From positions 87,113,471 to 87,177,470 of the forward strand of contig NC_089743.1 of NCBI RefSeq assembly GCF_040412425.1: a stretch of DNA of 64,000 bases, read 5' to 3'. This DNA is from Macrobrachium rosenbergii (taxonomy: Eukaryota > Arthropoda > Malacostraca > Decapoda > Palaemonidae). Numbering within the stretch: the stretch's first letter is position 1; the number at the start of each line of letters is the position of its first letter. Shown here piece by piece: positions 46,838-60,651 of this stretch. The notes under the pieces were generated by a model, which did not search any database, had not been told where the DNA came from, and worked only from the letters and a program-made list of their open reading frames with translations. The translations under genes and the position numbers were made by a program.

Positions 46838-47035
46838 ATGGGTATGGTATGGATATGGATGTGGTTTGCATATGGGTATGGGTATGGTACACATATGGGT
46901 ATGGAATGGATATGGGTATGGGTATGGTACAGGTGTGGGTATGGGTGTCAGTATGGGTATGGTTATGGAACAGAATATGGGTATGGGTATGATACAGATA
47001 TGGGTAAGGGTATGGGTATGGATATGGATATGGGA
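46838..47035. repeat. (GGGTAT)n hexanucleotide minisatellite
   Basis: GGGTAT and GGATAT/GGTACA variants repeat about 32 times. It lies within an ORF (46592-47056) whose first 75 residues are not repetitive, followed by a Gly/Tyr/Met run. Confidence 0.9.
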
Positions 47036-47062
47036 ACTAGCAAATGCAATCAATAGTTAGCA

Positions 47063-47068
<6 letters not shown>

Positions 47069-47141
<73 letters not shown>

Positions 47142-47180
47142 TATATATACTGTATATATGGTATATATATATATAGATAT
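47069..47180. repeat. (TA)n microsatellite
   Basis: TA tract to about 47138, then interrupted. Confidence 0.95.
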
Positions 47181-47517
47181 ATGTCAGCAACCTGTTTGAT
47201 AAACGCCGGCACCTTCCACTTTCTTTGTGAAGCCATCTTTCGTTGTTTAACAAACTTAAATATTTTACCGTGTCACATATTTTACCGTGTCATGATCTGA
47301 CATTCCCAGTTTTCAAAGTCTCTCTAAATTATTACTTCAAAGTTACGATTAGCCTTTCCCTGACATATTTCTGAAAACCACCTCAGGTCCCACACTCCAC
47401 CAAAAACAAAACGAAAATCATGGACCTGTTCCTTTTGGGTAATGATCAAACAATAAGAGTAAAGTTTAAATTGCCAATATATTTACTGAGATTTTCTATG
47501 CGCCATTTTCCAGTTTA

Positions 47518-47943
47518 TTACCAAAAATAGTAAAGTTCTTCAGGATTACCAAAGGTCCCAAGTACTTCCAGCTGAGGACCACTTTCCTTGAAACTTCGAA
47601 AATTTTCCTGCATCTTGTAACTTTTCGACCTATGGACATATTTCAGATTCTCGAGGAAATCAGGAAACCCTTCCGCTTCCGCTTCCATTCCTTCCGATTT
47701 CTTGCTTGTTTTTCGTCTACCGGATCTCCTCCAGCTTCTGTTTTCCTTCGTGCCACTTTCTGATGCACATTTTGCTTCTACTGGGATGTCTGCCAACTTC
47801 CGTTTTCCTTCCGTCCCCCTTTCCGATGCTCGTTTGCTTCCGGTCTGACTCAGACATAGACGGAGGTTGCCCGTCCGCCTTTCTTGTGCATTAAAACATA
47901 ATAAAATGACTTCTGATACTTTTAAATTTGTCCACGTTTTCAA
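47518..47943 (-). CDS. Orphan ORF, 141 residues, doubtful
   Basis: Open frame from ATG to TAA on the minus strand. The middle is Lys/Arg/Glu/Ser-rich and contains an internal duplication: ASERGTEGKRK resembles ASESGTKENRS about 24 residues later, so part of it arose from a tandem DNA duplication. The end (LEVLGTFGNPEELYYFW) is more ordinary. No signal peptide, membrane segment or known domain. It could be the last exon of a gene or chance. Confidence 0.25.
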   Translation of the reverse strand: MKTWTNLKVSEVILLCFNAQERRTGNLRLCLSQTGSKRASERGTEGKRKLADIPVEAKCASESGTKENRSWRRSGRRKTSKKSEGMEAEAEGFPDFLENLKYVHRSKSYKMQENFRSFKESGPQLEVLGTFGNPEELYYFW

Positions 47944-48322
47944 TTTAATAAAACTTCAGCAAACCATCGATACCAGTTCTGTCCACGTGTGCCTTAGGGG
48001 ACACAGTACTGAGGTGCTGGGAGTTCAGATGGTCCAACGTAATATAGAGCCCAATATCTCGAAGACGCATCATTCCCGTAACCACTGAGTAGAAAGACAT
48101 TTCGGCCATATTACGACATCTCCGTTAAAGAAAACGATGAGTTTCGTATTGTGTAAATAGCCTGGAGAGATCTCCTTTCCCAGCCACGAATGTTTCCCGT
48201 TCCACAAGAGAGAGAGAGAGAGAGTAGCTTCTGCAAAGGAGGGGATCTAATATTTCACGGCTAATGTTTCTCAGCCGCGAAGGGGATTGTTGATCGAGAC
48301 CCAGTCTATTGAATATTGACTG

Positions 48323-48324
<2 letters not shown>

Positions 48325-48390
<66 letters not shown>
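48325..48390. repeat. (TA)n microsatellite
   Basis: About 30 TA dinucleotides. Confidence 0.95.
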
Positions 48391-48759
48391 TGTATATACA
48401 TAAAATGACGTTGCGCTCTCTGGCTGGTGTGTGCATGACGTAACCTTTCACATTAGCAATAAAAACAGATAAGTCTCAGCCTCGCGATATCTTAACTGGC
48501 TTATCTTGAGCTCAAGAAGGAAGTTGTACATGTATTCACTCTCTCCCCCCCGACCCCCACCTTCCTTCAGCATAGATCTTGTTCATTTGATTGGGGTAGG
48601 TTCATAGTATATATATATATATACTGTATATATATTTTTTTTGAGGGGGCACAATTTTTTCACGGATACAAATATTCACTAAATATTGAAAGCCAAAGAA
48701 TTAACCAGCTTTTTTGTTATTGTTTCATATTTTCTTACTAATATTTTTCACTTCATTGT

Positions 48760-48908
48760 TTAGGTTTACTGATAGAGACGTTCAGGCAATGGGGTTGGTT
48801 CGTCCATTGACTTCCAGTAATTATTCACGACGAAACAGCTGTCGCGTGTATAATTACTGAAGTAAATTGGAAGCACCCCATTACCTGAACGTCTCTATCA
48901 GTGAAGCA
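48760..48908. repeat. Compact foldback, ~70-bp arms
   Basis: TTTACTGATAGAGACGTTCA on the left is matched by TGAACGTCTCTATCAGTGAA on the right. GGCAATGGGGT/ACCCCATTACC and CAGTAATTATTCACGACG/CGTGTATAATTACTG continue the pairing to a tiny loop near 48840. No coding capacity. Confidence 0.88.
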
Positions 48909-49027
48909 ATATCAAAAAAGCCTAACTAAGAAAGCCATTCTATTGAAGTGAATAAAATATATAAGAAAATATGATATATATATAATATAAAAATATATTA
49001 ATAATAGATATATATTCTATTATATAT

Positions 49028-49285
49028 AGGTCGGTGATGCGGCCTCGCTGTGATTCGTCGGATGAGGGTTTCCGAGAAGAGAATAGAAAAGATTCAGAAT
49101 ATAGCGATATTATTACTAAAGTTATTATACGATAGAATTGAATTACACCATAACTCAATTTAGGCAGGTTGTCTCCGTGTCTGTAGTGATTTTTAATTTT
49201 TTTTTTTTTTTTTTTTTGCGTGTTTAACGCATATAATATTTCAAGTGATTTTGTGAAATACCTGCTGCCTTTCCCGGTGCCCCCT

Positions 49286-49354
<69 letters not shown>

Positions 49355-49566
49355 CATGAAACTACAAATGTCGCTTAATATCAAATTCACGCTACCTCAG
49401 GAATATCCCCGATGGAGAATTATCACCGGCAGTACCAATCCATTTATCACTTATAAATTTTCCTTCGGTGATAATTCTCCATCAGGGATATTCCGAGGTA
49501 TCGTGAATTTGATATTGCTTTGACATTTGTAGCTTCATGATTGTATATAAATCTCGGTGTGATAAA

Positions 49567-49645
<79 letters not shown>

Positions 49646-49966
49646 AGGGGGCATCCGGGACAAGCCATCACGTATTTCACAACAGTTTATTTTCCCGACG
49701 GCGTTTCGCAATTTCCCACAGCATCCCCAAGGCTGCAATTTACAAAATCACTTGAAATATTATAAGCATTAATCACGTAAAAAAAAAAACTTAAAATTCA
49801 CCACAAACATGGACATAACCTACCTAAATTGAGTTATAGTATAATTCAAGTCTACCGTACAATAACTTCAGTAGGCTAATAGTAATATCGCTATAATCTG
49901 AATCTTTCCTATTCTCTTCTCCAAACCTGCATCCGAAGAATCACAACGAGGCCGCATCACCGACCC
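49028..49966. repeat. Giant nested foldback (~940 bp)
   Basis: The outer arms are 49028-49290 and about 49645-49966. GGTCGGTGATGCGGCCTCGC on the left and the complement of GAGGCCGCATCACCGACCC on the right mark the ends. AGCGATATTA, TAACTCAATTTAGG and AATATTTCAAGTGATTTTGT also appear in both arms. Inside are two (TA)n tracts (about 49287-49351 and 49569-49643) and a second hairpin with arms 49352-49430 and 49459-49546 (CATGAAACTACAAATGTCGC against its near complement). The arms differ by small indels, so the structure is not brand new. Confidence 0.88.
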
Positions 49967-50019
49967 ACTCTGTTAATCCTGCTTTCTTCATAAGTCTTAC
50001 GTTTGGACTTCAGGGTTTG

Positions 50020-50095
50020 CAGCGATGAGCGCATCCAAAGCGTGTGAAGAATTCCAGAAGTTAGGAGGGCATTGTGGTTATTACATAAAAAGTGA
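50020..50095 (+). mobile_element. SINE tail, family C
   Basis: GATGAGCGCATCCAAAGCGT, GTGAAGAATTCCAGAAGTTA and GGGCATTGTGGTTATTACAT lead into a TA tract, as in the copy at 60970-61060. Confidence 0.65.
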
Positions 50096-50116
50096 CCAGT
50101 ATATATATATATATAT

Positions 50117-50163
<47 letters not shown>

Positions 50164-50169
50164 AATGTT

Positions 50170-51581
50170 TATATATTCTTATATATATAAATGTTTGTTT
50201 GTTTACACATATGTTTGTACTATATATATACATATGCATGTGTGTGTTTGTGTATTCTTATATCAAAATTAAATGTTTGTTTGTTTGTCCATATGTTTGT
50301 GCACTATAGGAATCCGAACCGCTTGACTGATCTAAACAAAATTTGGCAAGTAGCCATCATTCGACCCAACTTAGATAATACAGTTTATCAGGTTTCAAAC
50401 CCGATACTATGGAAATGCCCCCTTCCCCTTCCCATTAATTCCCATCACTGTTCCCAATGTGTTTGTGTTTAGGTTTCTTCCTTTTGTAACTTATGTTTAG
50501 TGTGGTAACCGTTTGACTGATCTAGAGAAAATTTGGATAAAATGGAAGTCAGCCATCATTTGACCCATCCAGTAATTCCCCTTCCCCAGTCCCTCTTCCC
50601 CCTAAAATCAGTCCTTTTTAACTTATGTCTGGATAAAGTAAACTCTACAGGTTTATCATGTATCATTTGATGTACTCGATACTATGGAAATAAATTATTG
50701 AAAATGCATTTCTTCCCTGTGATTAATAATGCTGTATCAATGTGTTTGCTGTATCAATGTGTTTGTGTTTAGGTTTAGCAGAGTGTGTGTTTAGGTTCAG
50801 GGGATTGTGTTTAGCTTTAGTGTGGAGTGTGCTTATGTTTAGTGGGGGTGTTTGCCTGGATTAAGTGGGTTTGCTAGATAGGCACAGACAGGGGTGCCTG
50901 GGGTAAATGGGACAGTTACCACAGTAATTCCTGTAGGACAGTAATATCTGGATAAAATGGACAGTCATCGCAGTAATGTCTGGATAAAATGGACAGTCAT
51001 CGCAGTAATGTCTGGATAAAATGGACAGTCACCACAGTAATGTCTGGATAAAGTGGACAGTCACCTCAGTAATGTCTGGATAAAATGGACAGTCACCTCA
51101 GTAATGTCTGGATAAAATGGACAGTCACCTCAGTAATGTCTGGATAAAAGGGGGAGTCAGCACAGTAATACCTGAATAAATGGGAGGTCAGTAGAGTAAT
51201 AACTTGTTAAATGGGACAGTCACCACAGTAATAACTGGATTAGTGGGACAATCACTACAACAATACCTGGATAAAAGGGACAGTCACCACAGTAATACAT
51301 AGATAAATGGGACAGTCACACAGTAATATCTGGATAAATGGGACAGTCAGCAAAGTAATATTTGGATAAAAGGAATGGTTATTACAGGAATTTCTGGATA
51401 AAAGATGCAGTCACCACAGTATTACCTGGATAAATGGGACAGTTATTACTGTAATATTTGGATAAAATGGACAGTCAGCACAGTAATTCCTGGATAAAAG
51501 GGACAGTCAGTACAGAGAGGTGCATCAAAAATGTTCTGAGTTCTTCAGAGTTTTCCCAGGCAGCGCCAGTTGGTCAACAAG

Positions 51582-51582
<1 letters not shown>
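50170..51582 (+). mobile_element. Helitron-like non-autonomous element, copy 2
   Basis: The left part has TGTTTGTTTGTTTACACATA-type text, GGAATCCGAACCGCTTGACT and GATCTAAACAAAATTTGGCA, the style of many animal Helitron 5' regions. It then shares AAACTCTACAGGTTTATCAT with copy 1, carries about 19 copies of the ~32-bp minisatellite (50910-51513) and ends CAGCGCCAGTTGGTCAACAAGT before a TA tract. The 3' CTAGT of copy 1 is CAAGT here. The exact 5' end was not resolved. Confidence 0.7.
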
Positions 51583-51672
<90 letters not shown>

Positions 51673-51702
51673 GTGTCTGTGTGTGTGTGTGTGTGTGTTT
51701 GT
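51583..51702. repeat. (TA)n-(GT)n microsatellite at the Helitron 3' end
   Basis: TA begins directly after the element end and GT follows from about 51677. Confidence 0.95.
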
Positions 51703-51968
51703 ATGCATATGCTATATGGGCTTAAACTTTCACAACGACAATTTTTCATGAATATTTAAATCATTTCGATTAGCCAATGATGAAAAGAAAAATTGGAATG
51801 CCGTCTGAAGTGAATCCAAATAACAGAATATTAAACAATTTAGTTATTAAAGTGAAAATATTTTATTGTTTTTGCGGATTAGGTCGGCCTTATGCCAGCA
51901 CGTGCTCTTGCTTTGCTCCCATGAGCTGGCTGTTGACCAAAAGTTTACAGAATATTGATAAAAACAGC

Positions 51969-51970
<2 letters not shown>
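51703..51970. other. Stretch with no gene seen
   Basis: Unique-looking sequence. The ORF 51777-52046 ends in the CT tract and lacks support. Confidence 0.35.
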
Positions 51971-52029
<59 letters not shown>

Positions 52030-52142
52030 CGCACACACGCCTTTAGTGTCGGGATTAGATGTCATAATTTTTATATACAATACTGCTATTTCTTATTAAA
52101 AGCACCAGAGATAATAGCTTTGGCCTGGGGTCCCAAACATGA

Positions 52143-52186
<44 letters not shown>
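51971..52186. repeat. (CT)n and (GA)n microsatellites in opposite sense
   Basis: CT at about 51971-52026 and GA at about 52144-52186, able to pair with each other around a ~120-bp loop. Confidence 0.9.
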
Positions 52187-52190
<4 letters not shown>

Positions 52191-52472
52191 TCTGTCGACA
52201 TTTTTGATCGACAATGGAAACCAGATAAAAACTTTTCACAAATCAATGCATCAACAATATCCATCTTCCCTAAATGATATAATTATATATATGTAATATA
52301 TATATATATAATATATATATAGATACATATATGTATGTATATGCATATATTCATTTAATTATATGTGTGTATTCGGGAACACTTCTCAACATCAAGGCTT
52401 TTTCCCTTCAGGGTGAGGGGTCGAGAAAAAAAATAATGGTTACTAGTATATGACCCCTTGAATGGTTGATTT

Positions 52473-52473
<1 letters not shown>

Positions 52474-52532
<59 letters not shown>
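52474..52532. repeat. (AC)n-(TA)n microsatellite
   Basis: CA then TA. Confidence 0.95.
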
Positions 52533-53229
52533 GTAGAGGAAGATAAATACTGTAGGCTTTGATTTTCTACCAAAGTTCTTATCTATATACTGTATACTGT
52601 AAGTCAAGGGATTATGCACGAAATATAATTTGAAAATAACTCTGATAATAAATACGACCTTTTGCTTTACTACAGCTAACCCTGAACCAATGATATGAAA
52701 ACTACATACTAAGTAAGAAATACTGGTAAAGGTATTTGAACAGCGAGAGAGTAGGACAGGCCGCGGAATTCTAACTTTACATTTAGATTAAGAGCTTCAG
52801 CCGAAATCTAACTGCTATCGCTTTTATCGCATTGTGGCAGCCCCGGTTTTTACCTAATGTAAAATGTATTTTATATAAGCAGAATATACTACGCAAGCGT
52901 CCTTTACAACTTGCGAAATTATAGTAAATATGCCAGTAGACTTGATTGCACAATATTTTTTCGATAGAAGTTATTAGCATTCAATAACTGACAACCTATA
53001 TAACTGGAAACAGTGTTGCAGGGTTTGTTGCGATTTCATAGAATTATACATCCCGTTGCTACTAACAATGTTTCAGTTACATCTTTTTCTTCATTACATG
53101 GTAGTTAAAATTACAAAAAAAAAAAAAAAATTTCTAAACCCTACTGACTCGGTCAGGATCAGTGTCAATGTTATCCGTATATTTGTACTACGTAGTTTAG
53201 TGTGTTGACACCAGGGCGGCGCTGCAGAG
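52533..53229. other. Stretch with no gene seen
   Basis: No gene supported. Poly-A at about 53116-53130. Confidence 0.35.
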
Positions 53230-53508
53230 CCTCGAGGCCACGGCCCATGAAAATCAGCCACGGTCCGGTGGTGGCCTATGTTGTTGGTACCTAGAGCGCT
53301 GCCAGAAGTACAATTATGGCTAACTTTAATCTTAAATAAAATCAAAACTACTGAAGCTAGAGGGCTGCAATTTGGTATGTTTGATGATTGGAGGGTTGAT
53401 GATCAACGTACCAATTTGCAGCCCTCTAGCCTCAGCAGTTTTTAAGATCGGGGGGCGGATGGACAGAAAAAGCCGGCACAATAGTGTTCTTTTACAGAAA
53501 ACTAAAAA
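53230..53508 (+). repeat. Hairpin-core interspersed repeat, copy 3
   Basis: GGCCACGGCCCATGAAAATC, GGTCCGGTGGTGGCC, AACTTTAATCTTAAATAAAA, the hairpin arms (about 53345-53377 and 53408-53446) and AGAAAACTAAAA occur in order. Confidence 0.85.
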
Positions 53509-53558
53509 CGGAACTTGTGGACGTTAAACGGGCGCTGTATTGCTGTCTTTTTTCGTTC

Positions 53559-53684
53559 ATGACGGTGTGTTGTGCAGCTTATAATTGCAGAAATGAGCTC
53601 AAGAATTCTCCAGAAGAAAGTAGAATAACAATTTACTGGTCAGCAAAGTATAATGAAATTTATTTGCCCGTAATTGTGAGCTAG
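53559..53684 (+). CDS. Possible THAP-type zinc-finger N terminus, tentative
   Basis: From the ATG at 53559 the frame reads MTVCCAAYNCRNELKNSPEE and then SRITIYW, with stop at 53684. A Met followed by CCA--NC-N within ten residues resembles the start of THAP domains. The following conserved FP and W residues were not found, and no downstream exon was located. It lies just after a hairpin-core repeat. Chance resemblance is quite possible. Confidence 0.2.
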   Translation: MTVCCAAYNCRNELKNSPEESRITIYWSAKYNEIYLPVIVS

Positions 53685-54245
53685 TCAGACAAATGTCTTG
53701 ATAGCGGTTGATAAGCTTTCTCTGTTTTCAGCATGTTTTTGTGGCATTAAACTGCAATGGCGATTTTAATTTTGAAATCAGAGTGTCATCAGTGTTACTT
53801 ACGCCAGATGATATGAAGTAAAAACTATCTTCCTCGATGTTAAACATGCTTGGAGTAATAAGTAGGCCTACAGGTTATTTGTGTCAACAAGCCTCGTTTT
53901 TTAAACACGTTACTGCCAGAGTGTTTCAGGACGACATAAACAAACCGTAGAAAACAACATCTGCCAGTCGTTTCAAAGTTGTATTCTTTATATATTTAAC
54001 AAATCTTGGTTTAATTTATATTTTCATCAAATGATATGCCTCGTGGATTGGTGATAGCAAGAAATGGAAATTTGCTCGCCCAAACTAGGCCTATGGCCTC
54101 AAACTACTCATTTGGAAAGATGTTATATCACTGAAGCCTTAGTCTAGCTACAGCTTAATTTCGCGTATATGAAAATAATTTCTGTATAGTAAATTTTATC
54201 GAATCATCATGCTAAGGAAAACATGCAGTAATAACAAAGAAATTT
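53685..54245. other. Stretch with no gene seen
   Basis: Unique-looking AT-rich sequence. Confidence 0.35.
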
Positions 54246-54418
54246 AGGCTGCAATTTAGTGTGTTTGACGATTGGAGAGTGGATGATCAACATACCAATT
54301 TGCAGCCCTGTAGCCTCAGTAGTTTTTAAGATCTGAGGGCGGACATGAAAAGCGCGGACAGAAAAGTGCGGACGGACAGACAAAGTTTGTCAATAGTTTT
54401 CTTTTACCGAAAACTACA
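54246..54418 (+). repeat. Hairpin-core interspersed repeat, copy 4 (5' truncated)
   Basis: Only the last part of the hairpin and the tail (CTGAGGGCGGACATGAAAAG, GTGCGGACGGACAGACAAAG, AGTTTTCTTTTACCGAAAAC) remain. Confidence 0.8.
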
Positions 54419-55264
54419 AAGTTACTTTGTTAGCCTTTTCTCTCGTTGGCTTATTTACATTTACAATACGCTTTCCAATATTTGATATATATACAAATTG
54501 GAATTCTGGATTCTTTACTTCAGCTACAATAGACTTCACAACTAATATTTCGAAATATAGTTTATGTAGTGATTAACGTACCTGTCATAAAATTACATAC
54601 CCTTAAAATATTTAAAAAAGAAAAAAAGCGATGTGTTGCCTTAGTGTCTGGTCGCTACCGTGTACTCTCGTAAGTACTGTAGGCCTATGCTGGACCGAGA
54701 GTGTCAATTACTTTATGGTCAGAACTCTCAAAATTCCTTTCTAGTCCAAATGTTGCAGACCTGTCATTGTCTTTATTTCACACTGATCTCGGCAATCACG
54801 TCCCTTATATTACTTGTTTTGTGAAAGTAGAAATCACGTCATAAAAATACAGTGGGTTAAGCTTACGGCATGCACTGGGCGGGAAGAGTTGTACGCCAGT
54901 AACTCGCTAAGATTTCGGCGGGAGAACGTTTAGAGGACTCGCTATGAACAAACATGGGCTCTGTTTTATGGAAGCCATGTCTAATATGTATTTAAAAAAA
55001 GAAAAATGATGTATTATCAATGTGCTTATCCCATGTGAGAAACGAAAGTCTACGACAGGTTAGCCTAATCGAGCTGAGCATTCGAAATACATATTCTCAT
55101 GATTGTAGGGTCCTCAGTGATGCTAAAATGAGCACCTCATTTCTAAGGTTTTTGAAACATTCTTCTGCCTTTTCTCACATTTAGCGATTTTTGGCAAAAC
55201 CAGGAAACCGTATAAACATCAGTTTATTATTTTGTTGACTGATTGATATTATAAATTGGCAAGG
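54419..55264. other. Stretch with no gene seen
   Basis: No supportable ORF or repeat family. Confidence 0.35.
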
Positions 55265-55446
55265 TGGTGTGACGGGCGACTACATCTCACAGTGATGTTA
55301 AGAGCGCATGTCAATGAGGGATCATTTTTCGGTGATGGAGACTACAAAGTCTACCCCAATTCAAATGAAAGTCCTTCAAAAGGGAGGCATCGTGCTTACC
55401 CCATACAAATGGGGGGAAAAAGGCACGTTAAAAGAAGAAGAAGATG
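55265..55446 (+). mobile_element. LINE-like 3' end with (AAG)n tail
   Basis: AGTCTACCCCAATTCAAATG, AAAGTCCTTCAAAAGGGAGG, GCATCGTGCTTACCCCATAC and GCACGTTAAAAGAAGAAGAA match the minus-strand element at 1858-2045. The ORFs across it are not genes. Confidence 0.65.
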
Positions 55447-55689
55447 AGTTGAAACAGAGTCTAGTACGGTACAATGATATCGGCTGTGCTGAAGGAAAAG
55501 TGTGAGACAGAAATTGAGAGATAGCGCTACGTGATATCGTCGTAACGGAAAATCTGCGGCTTATCGACGACGTCTTTCCTGCCGTATGAGAGAAACAACA
55601 GTTTGATCAAAATAATTCAGCTTTTTAGTTTTGGGTATATATCATAACTGAGAAAAATTTGTTTTAAAAATATACATATGTATATACAT

Positions 55690-58463
<2,774 letters not shown>

Positions 58464-58546
<83 letters not shown>

Positions 58547-58576
58547 GTATATATATATATAAATATATATATATTA
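58464..58576. repeat. (TA)n microsatellite
   Basis: About 110 bp of TA with a few GTATATATA interruptions. Confidence 0.95.
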
Positions 58577-59420
58577 AATCAATATACCGGGTTAAGGGTA
58601 GAGAGGTCCTAAGGCACGAAAAGGGCCCAAAGATAGGCAGCCTAAATTTGTAGCATGTGATGAAAAACATTAATGATTAATCACTCAAACAGCTAATTTA
58701 CGTTTTATATCATCTTAGAGAAAGAAATCCAAGCACCTACCATGTCGTGCGAATTGCTTTCCCAACACAAAAACAGATTATTTTTTATCGTGAATAAACA
58801 GTGCGGGATTATTATAATCAATAATCCGCACTTTCTTGGATTTTGCCGCGGCAAACGTATGAATTATTTCAGCGTCGAAGTTCGGTGGTCTCTCCGTGTC
58901 ACTTCAGTATCTAACAGGAACAAGACTTTTAAACAATCTTGGCTCGTAGTTGAACGCAAAGACGTGGTAATAAGAAGATAAGTTCCTAAAAGCTTGAGGG
59001 CCAAATGACTTGTCTGATCATAAGAATGACAGCGTTTATCATTCCTATTATTCCGAAAACATAATTATATCTTCATCAATAATAAATTCAGTGTCACAAC
59101 TTCCAGAGAGAAAGCCGTCATTCTCGACAACTTGCATGTATATACCTACATGTTTGTACGTATATATACATGTCTGTGTGCGTACATGTATACACGCATG
59201 TACTAGCGAGTACTAAATGCTAACTCTTGCCTTGGTAATGACAGATCAAAGATAAGATGCAGCAGAAGTGAGAATCCATTTAATACAGCTTCGAGGTACC
59301 GCCTCTGATAAAACATTGTTTCTGTTGGCGCCTCCTTGCAGTTTTCGAGTTGCCTATTTGGAATTTATGAGTGAAGAAAGCAATAATGGCTTCAATCGAA
59401 TAGTTTCTGTGTTACACGGA
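58577..59420. other. Gene-poor interval
   Basis: The 79-codon ORF 58742-58981 and two shorter ORFs have no support. Confidence 0.35.
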
Positions 59421-59424
59421 TATC

Positions 59425-59893
59425 CAGGTATGACTAAGAGTGGATCCGTTGATCTCAAAAATCAAAGCCAGCAACAATAATCAAATTATCTGATCAAACA
59501 CAGGACTTTTGTTCGTGCTCAAGTTGTAAAGTTCATTCCTCGATTCGACTTATCCCCTGAATTATGTGGAAATCACTGACGGACAGATGATAAGCAGAGT
59601 GAGAGAGAGAGAGAGAGAGAAGAGAAAGAGAGAAGGCAAGAATGTTGATAAAGCAATGTTGACAACCAAATCTACTAAACTCTTACGTATGACTTTCAAG
59701 CGAATTATGTTTTATTTTCAAGGAAGTCGTCTGTTAGTGATTTCCACATAATTCAGGGGATTAAGTCGAATCGAGGAATGAACTTCACAACGTGAATACG
59801 ACAAAAAGTCCTGTATTTGACTTGATAATTTGATTATTGTTGCTGGCTTTGATTTTTGAGATCAACGGATCCACTCTTAGTCATACCTGGATT
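59425..59893. repeat. Foldback with ~160-bp arms
   Basis: The left arm 59427-59582 begins TCCAGGTATGACTAAGAGTG and includes GATCTCAAAAATCAAAGCCA, AACAATAATCAAATTATC and TTCATTCCTCGATTCGACTT. The right arm 59733-59893 is its near-perfect complement. The ~150-bp loop holds a (GA)n tract. Length is typical of a foldback or MITE-type transposon. No target duplication was identified. Confidence 0.9.
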
Positions 59894-59989
59894 TACTGTT
59901 ATTACGATAATAATTAGAAGGTCGTATTTCTTCTAATCAAAACCTGTGGTGTTCTGTTGAGGAAGGCTGAGGTGTGCATTCTACAACTG

Positions 59990-60290
59990 TGGAAGGTCAG
60001 GCTCCGCGTTAGTGCCGTAAGTGCACCTCATGCGGTGCAATGTAGGTATTACTTAAGGGTCTTTGCAGCGTCCCTTCGGCCCCTAGCTGCAACTGCTTTC
60101 ATTCCTTTTACTGTACCTCAGTTCATATTCTCTTTCTTCCATCTTACTGTCCACCCTCTCCTGACAACTGAGCCATACCGCAACTGCGAGGTTTTCCTAC
60201 TGTTGCACCTTTCAGACTTTTACTGTCAATTTCCGTTTCGGCGCTGAATGGCCTTAGTTGCCCCAGTACTTGGCATGTGTGCCTAAAATC
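59990..60290 (-). mobile_element. SINE-like element, family A, full length
   Basis: The plus strand shows GTGCACCTCATGCGGTGCAA, the GGGTCTTTGCAGCGTCCCTT module, GCAACTGCGAGGTTTTCC and CGGCGCTGAATGG, which are complements of the copy at 12838-13105. The 96-codon ORF 59957-60247 lies inside it and is not a gene. Confidence 0.8.
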
Positions 60291-60488
60291 TATAAATCAA
60301 TCAATCAGTCAGTCTTCATTTAGAGTTGCTGGTGCTTTTGAAAATCTGCGCGTGATTCACCACACTCTTGTGTAAATTTGTCAGATGTTTCAATGCAACA
60401 AGAGTAAGAAAAACCTGATCTCTAACCTCCATCTAGTTGACTTACTAAAGCTTTTCAACTCCTTGTTTAAGCGAAATACAGCAGAGTT

Positions 60489-60489
<1 letters not shown>

Positions 60490-60567
<78 letters not shown>
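60490..60567. repeat. (CT)n-(CA)n microsatellite
   Basis: CT to about 60548, then CA. Confidence 0.95.
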
Positions 60568-60651
60568 TACATTCATATATATTGATATATATACATTATA
60601 TATACATATATGTGTATATCTAAATTTGTATATATATATATACATATGTAG

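Noticed and set aside
46838..47035. Interstitial telomere repeat
   Set aside because: The hexamer is GGGTAT, not the arthropod TTAGG or vertebrate TTAGGG motif.
59957..60247. 96-codon plus-strand ORF
   Set aside because: It lies inside a reverse copy of a SINE family that is non-coding at 12838-13105.
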